64,000 bases of DNA from Echria macrotheca (taxonomy: Eukaryota; Ascomycota; Sordariomycetes; Sordariales; Schizotheciaceae): assembly GCA_030411725.1 (NCBI GenBank), contig MU839861.1:1-64000 (forward strand). Direction: 5' to 3'. Below the pieces are notes generated by a model that was given only the letters and a program-made list of their open reading frames with translations, made no database searches and was not told the origin of the DNA. Positions 12,701 through 22,589 of the stretch are shown here, in pieces. Position 1 is the first letter of the stretch, and every line of letters starts with the position of its first letter. The position numbers and the translations under genes are program-made.

Positions 12701-13316
12701 TAGCTGATCCTTGGAATCTTTCCCGAAGAGTACAAATACTCCGAGGTCGATAAGACCGAAAACGTTCCCCATGATGGCGAGAGTCTGCTGCCATCTGGGG
12801 AGCAGCTGCGTCATCCTGCCCAGGAGGGCCCCTACAGCATTCGTTTTCGTTTGGAGACTGGTCAGGATTTCGTCCCGAACCTATCGTCATTAGCATCGTC
12901 GCCAGTTACTCGTGATCTACCTGAGATCTGGAGGGGCACACCTTCTTGAGACGGGTATCTGCGCTCCGAATCTTGGTCTGTAGGGTGCTGATGTGAAGAT
13001 CCTTGACCGCCGTGTGCAGCAATTGGAATGGTTTCAAAACGCCGACTGGAGCGCGTGCCAACAAGCCGAAGGCCATTTGCAGGTTTATCACGCTCTGGCA
13101 CATGCTGTCAAAATCTCCACATGCATTGATAGCCGGGTTGGCGAATTTGGCCTTGACGAGACCGAGGTTGGCGTTGAGCTTTTGGATCGATGTTTGCACG
13201 CCGTCGACTCCAGCGCTGTCGCGGAGCTGATTGTTGATGCTTCCGACAGCCTGGCTCAGCTGCGCGACAAGTTGGGTCGCCTCCGACCGAGGCGGCGTAT
13301 TAGGTTGGGGAGTCAT
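9730..13316 (-). CDS. Large all-helical protein of unknown family
   Basis: Seven exons (13316-12942, 12880-12642, 12582-12501, 12442-12311, 12257-12003, 11923-11857, 11795-9730) joined in phase by GT-AG introns of 48-79 nt give 1,071 residues. I do not recognise the family. The whole chain is predicted helical, rich in Ala, Leu, Gln and Val, with heptad-like spacing. The first ~420 residues contain two apolar stretches, FGLIDLGVFVLFG near 165 and a Gly/Asn/Ile-rich one in exon 4. The last exon begins with an acidic linker, runs through several Ala-rich helical blocks, is interrupted by a Pro/Ser-rich linker (TPSPPPPSSKN), and ends in more Ala-rich helices. No signal peptide, catalytic motif or classic membrane anchor is obvious. 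Architecturally it recalls proteins built of long amphipathic helices, such as scaffolds or alpha-helical membrane-interacting proteins, but I assign no function. The intron at 11924-12002 has a perfect GCTGAC branch site. Confidence 0.8.
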
Positions 13317-14899
13317 TACGGCAACGAGAAGAAGACAGGTCTGCTCGTGGCAGGACTGGGACCACTGGGGATGATGATGCCGGCACAGAGGCAGATATAA
13401 GTAATCGATCGACGAGCTCCCGTATGGCAGCGCTCGCGAGCCTATGAGGGCAAGGGGTCAGCGACGCTCTGGTTGGAACATGTTGCAGAGCTCTGCTCCG
13501 GGCGCTGCCGACTTCAGCTCTCCACAGCCGCGAACTATGCCAGAAACTGATCACCATGTTTCCGCCCAGCAAATCAACATGAACGCTGCATGTGCCGGTT
13601 TATGGCAGAGCAAGGTGCATATGCCGGGCCGAGCTGGATCCCCCTTTTCGAACTGAAAGCTCGGTGGCCGAAGCGGAGTCGGCAGCACCGGCGACATGTA
13701 CCGAAGGATGTGGCGAGCTGGATCTCGCAATGGACAGGTAACAGATACCCATCCCCGTCTGTGGCTGGCTGTCAAATGAACCCAACCTTACCTTGCATAA
13801 ACCAAACGGGAAAGCGGCATGAGGAGACGGCAAAGACTTCCCAACATAACGCGTTACTTCAAGCCCGCGATGAGAGCAGGATTCGGTCTGGAGGTGACGG
13901 ATAAATCTAGACTCCAATCGACCCCGATGCCGGCAACTCAACCACCAATGGTATAGGCATGTGGCGTTTGACGAGATGCTCTCTAAGCCAGCCACAAAAG
14001 CTCGGAGAGGGGGCAGCAACTACACCAACTGAAAGCGGTCGGGTTAATCAGGCTCTCGCCCGAAGTCAACGGCGATTGCGATACTGGAAACACCAAGTCG
14101 AAACACTTCCCTCCCTAACCAGCGAAATGGACTGACGACGACATCACCGTTCAGTTCGACATCGTAACTCTATCTGACGCCCTGGATCCACAGAAAACTC
14201 GTCGGCAAAAAGCGCATAGGCATAGGCGTGGCCATTGCTGCCGGTGCGCTATACTAAGTTTCAGTTGAAGGCCAACAGCAGGCGCAAGGGGGGAGAGAGC
14301 AGCGGTACCGAAGCAGAGAGACAGAGAGCCAGCGGAAGGATTGTTAGCGTGCGTTGGCACTTATCGGTAAGCACGATGGCGCGGTTCTGGCCACAAAACT
14401 TGCCATTACTAAAAGTATGCCCAGAGAACTAACTGCAGGTGTTTTGCGCAACGAGCAAACTTGAGCCTCTTGATGAGATCGGACGTCGTCGTTAAGCTTG
14501 TCTTGGCACATATCTTGGCGATGATGTGGCGCCGCCACATGTCCCGCGGCCGAGCCACAAAGTGACATCACCCTGCAACGACAACCCCGCCATCTTCCAG
14601 CGACAGTTGCCATGCAGCTGCTGGAGCAAGTCGCAATGCGCATCAAAGCCACAGATATACGCGTATTTGTTCGAAGCAGGAACTTCGTCAAAATACGATT
14701 GCTCCTATAAAGTCTTGTTCGCACACATTCCTTTCCCGTGTTTCTACGCGTGTTCGCATCAACCCCTCGCTTGTGAACGCCAAGTCTCGGAAGCTCCTCA
14801 AAAGACCCCGCATCGTCGCCCTCTTGATCAGTCGACGAGAGACATCGCACCACGCCCAGTTCCCGTCAACGCTCCCACCGAGAAGATCTGTTCCCGACC
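13317..14899. other. 1.6-kb divergent intergenic region
   Basis: It lies between the start of the helical-protein gene and the SYLF gene and must carry both promoters. Open frames on both strands overlap and lack codon bias. The last 200 bases before 14900 are C/T-rich, as expected of a fungal 5' UTR. Confidence 0.55.
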
Positions 14900-16799
14900 A
14901 TGAACACTGGAAACGACCACAAGCCGCCGGTTGACCCAACTGGCCAGCAACAGCAGTTCTACCCTCCTCCTCCACCCGGTCCCCCTCCAGCGGCCGCCCA
15001 GGGATCTCGCCCTACGCATCCCGACGAGACCCCTCTTCCGGATTACGATATCCCGGGCTATGATCCCCGACATCCTCCCTTTGCTCCCGGCGGCAAGAAC
15101 GGCGACGATATCTACGACGCTACTCCTACCGAGGAGCACCCACCCCCGTTTCCCCCGAGACCTTCGTCGTCCGGTAGCCAAGATGGCAAGCAGAGTTGGT
15201 CCCAGAAGCTGGCTGATTGGGGCACCAAGGCCGCGGCCCCTTTCAATACTCTAGCAAACAAGATGGGCGCCGAGACATTCCTGCCGACTTCGCTGGATAA
15301 GGAATGTGACAAAGCAGCGCGAATTCTGAGGAGTTTTGCCAGTAGGTTGATCTCTGTTCCATGCCGTACAATTGCCCAACTAACACCCCCTTTTCACAGA
15401 GGATGGCATCTACAGCGATGCGGCTCCCCAACACGCCCACGCTCAGAGCACTCTGCTCGCCACAACCGGTGCTCCTCCGACGAGTGACGCGCCAGTCTCT
15501 GAGAAACTTGCCGATCACAAGGAGGCCAAGGAGACCAAGCAGACCAAGGATACCAAGGCGAAAAAGCCGAGGGTCTTGTTGACCATCCCCTCCAAGGTTA
15601 TATCTCGAGCTCAGGGACTTGCCATCTTCACAACCGCGCGGGCCGGGTTTCAAGTCACTGGTGCGACCGGGAGTGGCATTCTTATCGCTCGCTTGCCTGA
15701 CGGTTCCTGGTCTCCCCCGAGTGGAATCCAGGTCCACAGCGTCGGCGCCGGTTTCGTGGTTGGTCTCGATATCTATGACTGTGTCGTGGTCATCAACACC
15801 AAAGAGGCGCTGGCGGCTTTCACCCGCACTCGCATGAGTCTTGGGTCAGATCTGGCCGTCACAGCCGGGCCCTGGGGTGCCGGCGGTGCTCTCGATTTCG
15901 GTATGCCTCAGAGCCAGAAGAAAGACAAGGGCAAGGAGAAGGCGAGCCCCGACCAGTCGCATCCACCGGCATCTAACCTTGCGCCGCCGATGACCGAGGA
16001 CCAGAAGCAGCAGCAACCGCAGGTCACAACTGGAACCGAGACCGGCACGGCACCAGTGGTATCAGCGCCGCCCTTGCCCCCGAGAAAGCCGAGTCCCTTC
16101 AAGGAGGTGATCAAGAACCCGGTGTACAGCTATGTCAAGTCGCGCGGTTTTTATGCTGGCATCCAAATTGACGGCACGGTCGTCACGGAGCGCAAAGATG
16201 CCAACGCCGCGTTCTATGGAGCCCCTGTCTCGGTCGACAAGATCATCAAGGGCGAGGTTCCCTCCAGGGGTCCGGCAGGGATGTGGCCCACAGGGGCCCA
16301 GAAGCTTTTCGAAGTGCTCAAGGGTGCTGAGGGCTGGAGAGGCCAACAAGCCCAGACAACCCAACCCCAGGTCCCGGACCATGGACCCTTCGTTCCTCCT
16401 CCAGCTGCGTCGGCTGCAGCCGCACCAGTTCACGCACCCAGCACAGTTCCCAACGTGACAACCGGTGTAGGAAGCCTAAATCTAGGCGGTGACAGCGCAG
16501 GTGCAGGTCCATCTTCTTCGTCTGCGTTCGGCGGTGGCCCCGCGCCGCCTCCGATCTCTACAACCACCACATCAGCTGCTGAAGCCAAAGCCGCCGAGGC
16601 AGCTGCTGAGGCCGCTGCCAATCGCCAGGCAGAGCCGTACAGCGCCGGCCCGCCGCCGCCGTCGTACACCGAGCCAACTGGTGACGCCCCGGCCGAGCTG
16701 CCCCCTGCATATGTTGAGGAGCACGAGGCGACGGGACAGCATCAGGCGGATGGGCCTTATCGGCCTTACCGGCCACCCGGGGACGGTAAGACGGGATAG
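14900..16799 (+). CDS. SYLF (DUF500/Ysc84-like) domain protein
   Basis: Two exons, 14900-15341 and 15400-16799, with a 58-nt intron, encode 613 residues. Residues ~1-100 are Pro/Gln-rich and likely disordered. The SYLF lipid-binding domain follows: CDKAARILRSFAS, then VISRAQGLAIFTTARAGF and SGILIARLPDGSWSPPS, then the VGLDIYDCVVVINT core. The last domain block, GFYAGIQIDGTVVTERKDA, resumes after an inserted Lys/Gln/Pro-rich loop of ~65 residues that most family members lack. The C-terminus is Pro/Ala-rich with PPPSY-type motifs and no SH3 domain, unlike yeast Ysc84/Lsb3. Known relatives bind phosphoinositides and actin at endocytic sites, so a cortical or membrane-associated role is likely. 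The intron interrupts the first motif of the domain, and the splice restores it exactly. Confidence 0.92.
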
Positions 16800-17636
16800 G
16801 GACAGTATTGAGAGGGGGAGGTGTGTTGGGGTTTTTGAGTTTCTATTTCATGTAGAGTGTTGGTGTTTGTATGTTTCAGAGAAACTGCTATTCCTTATTC
16901 CTAAAGAGTTTGTTGTTCCCGACGGTGAATGATGCATGGTTCCGTCCAAGATTGACTCGCGTTTGGAACATGTTGGAGTTCATTTTCGGAAGGCCCTCAC
17001 TGTGTACTTGGTTTCGACAACACCATCGCCATTCATGATGTGGCTGAGAGCGGCTGCAATGAGGGAATGGAAGCAATGGCTTCCTTTGACGTGTACTCTG
17101 ACCAAAGCTGGTGTTGATATGTGCTCTAGACCTCATCAAACTACACGTCAGTACGAAGGGGGCTATTGCTGCCTTCCCCGCGGTGCCGTCTCTCGACCAC
17201 ATCGTCAATGGCAATGGCGTTCTCATTTCCCTATTCCCTAGCTTTGGTCAAGTCCTATTCATAGCCTCCAAGTAAATTAGAACATGTCTAATCCGCAGTA
17301 GCATTCTAGTGTTCCCCGTGGTTCCCACAATTCCATACATTAAGTTTAGGCTATTAGTTCTATGCCCATGCCTACATCCCTCCCATCCATCTATAACCCG
17401 TCCAATGAAAAACACTGCCAGATGTGCCCTGATGAATCAACATCAACAATGCAAGCGGGATTTTTTCCACGCGTCTAAGAGCCATCAACCACAAAATGCG
17501 AACTATCCTCAACAGGGTATCGCAGACCTCCAACTTCGAACGCAACGACTGAACGGGCGGACCGAAATGACCGTGAAAACGAACCAGAAAAATCAAATCG
17601 TTACAAATGGGCAGACCACACATTTCCCACAGGGTC
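16800..17636. other. Intergenic between converging genes
   Basis: 3' flanks of two converging genes. No motif or coding signal was seen. Confidence 0.6.
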
Positions 17637-19352
17637 TCACGGTACCCCCTGTCCCTCCCGCGCAGGTAACCACACCAACTCGACAACGCCGTCGAGCTCC
17701 CGCATGGGCGACCCGTCGGCCTCCTTCCACCTCCAATCGTCGTGCTTGCGCACATAGACCTGACTGACGCTGCCGTCGTCCTCGACCACGGCCTCTTGCA
17801 GGTCCCACGAGATCTTGCGGCCCGTCTTGTGCAGCGCCAGGCGCTGCGGGCCGAAGGCGAAGTCGAGGTTCCACCCCTTGTCCTCGGGCGCGGCGCTGAA
17901 GGTGCGCTCGAACTGGTGCACGTCAAAGTCGATGCCGCGGGGGTAGTGTGCGACGCTGAAGCTGTTGGAAATAATGAAATCGTCAGCCGTCCGGAACCGC
18001 TGGAGCGTGCAGTCCTCGCCGCAGACGCGTGCGACCTTGGTGTAGTGCCAGGGGTGCGCAATGTGCCACCCGCCGCCTCGATAGTGGTGGAGCGAGAGCG
18101 GCTTGATGCCGGACTCGTAAAACCCCGACGGGTCGCCGTAGAGGTCGAGCTGCCAGAGGTCGTTGAGCAGCGTCAGCTTCGTGTCGGTGTTCTCGTAGAT
18201 GCACTTGCGCAACAGGATGTCGCCCTGCGGGCCCCAGCCCGAGTCTGCCTCGCGGATCTTCTCGTCGGTGATGCAGGACTCGTAGTTATCGGCAACCGCT
18301 TCGGCCAAGGAGACGCTTAGAAACACCCCAGCGCCACCAAACGCTTGCGAGCCGTGCCGCGCAATGTTATTGACGTCCTCGGAAAATGTGCCGATGTACA
18401 TGGGCATATCGTGGTCGTACTCCTCAAACCTCTGGGCCAGGGCGTGGAACGATGGAAAGAAAGTGTCGTCATCGCACGTAACCAGCCACTTCTTGCCCTC
18501 TCGCTCCGGGCTGTCGTACATCGTTGGGACAAGTGTTAGGTAGCGCACCGCCATTGGCATGCTGGGGTCGGAGCGGTAGAGGTCCACGTCGATCCCAGCG
18601 TCGGTAAGCTGATCGCTGGCGTCGTCCAGATCGTCATCGGATGCATCCAGCAACATGAGTATGAGCTTCCCTCCATTCGACGTTCCGTTTCCGTCTGTCA
18701 GCCAGTACGTCCACTCCTTGACCGGGCTTGTCAACGGGTCAGAAAAGCGCTTGTAGGTGGTCGAGACCCCGAACATGAAGTCAGAGGCGTTTACCGTGGA
18801 GGGGAACGGCGATCGAGATACAGGTACCGTCAACGGTTCGGGACACCTTTCAGGCTGGTATTTCTTGTTCACGTCCACAACCTTAATGTGGTCGGTGAGA
18901 AAATCCTGGCCAAGGTTCGTTATCGATTTGCGAGGAATATCCTGACGTACTGGCTGGACGTATCGCTTGGTGTACTCGAAGTGGTCCTGAAGTTGGTACT
19001 TCTCTTGCCATTTCCTGAGACGCGTCATTTCGTAATCACATGTCCCGACTCGTGATGAGTTCGAGAAAAGGCGCCCTCCGGCAGTCTCGGTGTCGTTGGT
19101 GTGCTCCTCCTCGACCGGGGTGTGCCAGCTCTCGTTCCATTTGTCGTGCTGATATCCGCCCAGTGGTTGCTGGGAGCCCATCGTATTCTTCGACGAAGAA
19201 ACCGTTTTGATGATGACTGTTCGCATGTCTATCGTCTCCGAATGGACGGTAATGAGGCCGAGAAACAGGATGCCGGCTGTCAAAGCCAATGCTCTGGCGA
19301 ATGGATTTCGCATGTTGAAGCATCGATGCGGGCCAGGAAGTGACGCGCCCAT
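17637..19352 (-). CDS. GT31-like type II membrane glycosyltransferase
   Basis: A single-exon gene of 571 residues. A short N-terminal tail is followed by one membrane segment (ALALTAGILFLGLITV, about residues 23-38), the layout of a Golgi type II enzyme. The luminal part has several N-glycosylation sequons, a sugar-nucleotide-binding core with the DxD-type motif WLVTCDDDTFFPSF, and downstream GGAGVFLS and GWGPQGDILL blocks, typical of the fringe/DUF604-like branch of glycosyltransferase family 31. Such enzymes transfer a sugar from a nucleotide donor with a divalent metal held by the DxD. The acceptor in filamentous fungi is unknown; O-glycans or wall polymers are the usual guess. A second in-frame ATG lies at residue 14, just before the membrane segment, and could be the true start. 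Confidence 0.88.
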   Translation of the reverse strand: MGASLPGPHRCFNMRNPFARALALTAGILFLGLITVHSETIDMRTVIIKTVSSSKNTMGSQQPLGGYQHDKWNESWHTPVEEEHTNDTETAGGRLFSNSSRVGTCDYEMTRLRKWQEKYQLQDHFEYTKRYVQPVRQDIPRKSITNLGQDFLTDHIKVVDVNKKYQPERCPEPLTVPVSRSPFPSTVNASDFMFGVSTTYKRFSDPLTSPVKEWTYWLTDGNGTSNGGKLILMLLDASDDDLDDASDQLTDAGIDVDLYRSDPSMPMAVRYLTLVPTMYDSPEREGKKWLVTCDDDTFFPSFHALAQRFEEYDHDMPMYIGTFSEDVNNIARHGSQAFGGAGVFLSVSLAEAVADNYESCITDEKIREADSGWGPQGDILLRKCIYENTDTKLTLLNDLWQLDLYGDPSGFYESGIKPLSLHHYRGGGWHIAHPWHYTKVARVCGEDCTLQRFRTADDFIISNSFSVAHYPRGIDFDVHQFERTFSAAPEDKGWNLDFAFGPQRLALHKTGRKISWDLQEAVVEDDGSVSQVYVRKHDDWRWKEADGSPMRELDGVVELVWLPAREGQGVP

Positions 19353-20740
19353 TGCGCTTTTGGACGGCTCCTCGGGCGAACTTCCTTAGCTCTTTGGACT
19401 CTCTCCCCTTGGAACTTTCGAGATTGCTTCCCGACGAACGGGGGCCCTTTCCGTGGAGGGGGGTCGCCGATGACAGTGGGGAGGACGAGACTGGTAGCGC
19501 GATAATGTCGACGGAAACAAGTAAAACGAAGAAGCCAAAAGAAATTGGAAGGAGTGAATGCGGTGAATCTCGAGAAAGAGCGACAGAGTTGGGTTGGTGG
19601 TACGATTAAAACGAATCGATACTCGGCGACTCGACGAAGCAAAGAGGGGAGAATATCAAGACATCTGAGAACTCGGACAGGTGAAGGTCGAGAAACAGGA
19701 CACCCCTCTGACAAAGCAAACGCGTCAAGTGCAGATCCGCCCATCAGTGTGGACGGTGGAGACGTTGTTGACGGCGCCTTCCCTGCGAACCTGGACTCCT
19801 GAAGGTTGGCACCCCGCGAACTCGACTCGCCTTGGGCCAAACGTGGGGGCTTTTTTCTTCCCTCGTATCAGATAAAGACTGACCCATCGGCAGGCCGCAT
19901 GCTAACGAGACATCCCGACCTGTCATCTCACGTTGTGTCACCGTTGGTGCTCCCTTCGCCACCTGTTGAAGCTGTCCGGTCTTTCCTTCCGAAGATCAAT
20001 GGAGACGCCGTTTGAAGTTGCCGGGCGGCGATGTGGATACACTGTTGATCTTTGAGACCTTGTCACTTCCATACAATGCTACATCTTCGACTGGGCTTCT
20101 CCATCGAAGTGAGGCAGAGAAGTTTCATTGGGCCGCGAAGGGTTTGCTGTGCTGCCATCTCCTCCGTTTGTAAGTCGATCTACCTCATTGATGGCGTGAC
20201 GTTCTGACTTAGCTACAAAGCTTGATTTCTTTCCCTTTCCATGGCATCCACCCTGAAGCAGGAACAGTAATCCGCATTCGATAATTTGTAGTGCTTGTCT
20301 TAATTTCAGCGTGTTTCATGTCTCCCATCATGTGGGGCCCTAGCCGGAAGGGAACCAGGGTACCTTTCCCGAAAGATGGCATCGCACTTGCCAATGGAAA
20401 TCAAAGCACTGGCCATGGCCCTGAAATATCCAGCCTCAACTTTATTCCGAGAAATGAAGCAACGGAAAATCCAACCATCTAGGTACGTTTCTACCTTGTT
20501 GTGAAAAACCCGTTATGTTCGATGATCTGCGTCCCACGACAGCACCATCCCTGGACCAGCCAGTCACAGCAAGTACCGGACAGGGGCAGATCCTGTTCCT
20601 TCCCGCCCGCGCTCTCCACCCTGGACGACGGCAAACGTCGTCTTTTCCTGTCGTGCCTGTCAAGTATTTTCTTGCATAGCGCCCCGCTCAGCGTTTCGAG
20701 TTGAGATGGATCTTCAGGGACCGCGCTGATCATCTAGTTA
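19353..20740. other. 1.4-kb intergenic region
   Basis: Contains the promoter of the glycosyltransferase gene (reading left from 19352) and the 3' flank of the next minus-strand gene. No gene or strong repeat seen. Confidence 0.6.
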
Positions 20741-21984
20741 TCACGAGCCTTCCTGGCTTTTCCACTGTTTCCACGCAATCCACGTCTGGAAAACACTGAC
20801 ACATAGACCTAGCACGCCCAGGAGGACTGCCGTGAAGACGCCTATCAGGGTCGCGAGCATGATATGACGCGATTGACTCCTGCGCTCCAACCACGCATAC
20901 GCAGCGCTGCGCGGCTTCGGGTTTTCGATCTCGTCGTGGAGATCCATGAGCCGACTCCCCCATGTCGGAAAGGCCGATACCCTGCTTCTTTCGTGAGGGA
21001 GCTCGAATATTGCGGTTCCGTACCGAAGTGTATCAGGGTCAAAGCCGTGCTTGCTGACGAGATTTCGGAGCATGGCTTGCGATTTACTTCCCGGTGGAAA
21101 GAGGAGTTGCAACGTGTAGAGCGTTTCGAGAGCAACTGCACGCGGAATCGACGCCCCGGCTCCAGTGATTTTATCCTGGCTGCTATCATTGTAAATCTTT
21201 CCCACTCGGGTCGGCGACTGAACACCTACTTTTTTTTTTCCGGCCCCATTGATGCCAGTAAATGCTCTTTAAGGAAGGACGTGTGGTGAAACACGCGGAC
21301 CACCCCGGAGGAATCAAGCATCAGGTGATGCAGGAGGTTATCGGTTCCCTCGATCCTCAAGTTGGCCAGTTTCCTCAGGTTCTCCGCACATAGCTGTTGT
21401 TTTATGGTTGCCGACTGAGGATCGCTAACCTGCAAACTAGGATGGATTCGTGGAGGGAAGAGCTCCGTCAAGCTGTCCTGTAGACACTTTGTCGAGGGCC
21501 ATACTGCTGCCATAGGGTGCGATTTCTCCTCGTCGTCACCATGCGAAGCCGCGTCCTGGGGATTCACCATGGTCAGCACCCTCGCAGCAAGATCGAAAGC
21601 GCGGTCCCGGTCGGTCTCGGGCACAAGTGATTGGCGGCATGCATCACGGCTTGCGAAATATTCGTCCATACACAGCCTTCGAGGCAATGTATGGCTGTAT
21701 TTTGTCATGAGCGCAATGATGTCGAAGACATCCTGGTGTCCACGAAGTGCCTGGTCCTCGTCGCCAAAGAAATCCGGGACGTAAGAAGAGGTCGATTCTC
21801 GATAAAATTCGAAGAAGGGGTGCAATCTTTGACTTCTTTGGCTCCAATGACAGCCCGGATCCCGGCAAAGTCGAGTCTGGACCGAGCCCCTCACTTGACA
21901 ATCTTCACATATCGTCCAGTCCCACAACACCCGACACAGCTCCTGCAACTCTGCAGCCGTAACTGACTGAAGCGGGAATGCCAT
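20741..21984 (-). CDS. Unrecognised protein with one C-terminal membrane segment
   Basis: Two exons, 21984-21230 and 21179-20741, give 397 residues. The proposed 50-nt intron has a good donor (GTAGGT), and without it the frame ends at a TAG right after a run of ten A; a one-base error in that run would be an alternative explanation. The N-terminus has a small Cys/Trp cluster (WTICEDCQ then RLCRDPGCHW). The middle is helical. The end has the pattern seen in many uncharacterised fungal proteins: a conserved Trp/Leu block, a basic RRSQSRH stretch and a single apolar segment (GVFTAVLLGVLGLCVSVF), followed by WIAWKQWK. This predicts a bulky cytosolic domain anchored by one C-terminal membrane helix. 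Its start faces that of the protease-like gene at 22590, 605 bp away, so they may be co-regulated. Function unknown. Confidence 0.75.
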
Positions 21985-22589
21985 GATGAAGCCGTTTCAG
22001 AAAAGCGTGCTGCATTCTTCCGTCTGAGGGATCCGTCGCATTGTTGAATTTTGTCCTGCTCGTAAGGATACGTCGAGGTCTCCAAAGAGGCCTCTTCCAA
22101 AAGAGATAAACATGCCAACGGGAGCGGCCGCCGAATCCACCCTGAGCTCAGAAGCTGCGCCGCAGCGATACACGAAGGCAGCATCAAGTATTGGCGAATC
22201 GGAAGTCAATAACGCTACACGGCTACACCAAGTTTCTGGTGCTAAGCCTCAGGCCGACATGCAGGCACTGTCATGCGACCACCACAGAACGAACCAACCA
22301 ATCGATGCGGGCGGGCATGCAGAGACCATGCGAGTTCGCCATCCTTGCCAGGGGCACACATACGTATTACTGCTTCACCAAAGGATCTGATGACTTGGTT
22401 CCCCACCTCTTGCTGGTTCAACTCTTTCCTCAAGCAAGGTCCTACAGATCTGTGTGTCTGTCCAAGGGTCCATCACCCGCGGCAACATGAATCGATATCC
22501 TTAACTCTACTCGCACTATTTCTTCGTTCATCGTCTTTGATACACGTCCCACTCCCAAATCCACCGACGGACCACAGCTTAGAGTAAAA
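21985..22589. promoter_or_regulatory. Shared divergent promoter region (605 bp)
   Basis: The only sequence between two divergently transcribed starts. No gene fits here. The part nearest 22590 is C/T-rich like a 5' UTR. No specific factor site could be named with confidence. Confidence 0.45.

Noticed and set aside
17742..18320. Plus-strand 192-residue open frame
   Set aside because: Antisense to the DxD-containing glycosyltransferase, with no domain of its own.
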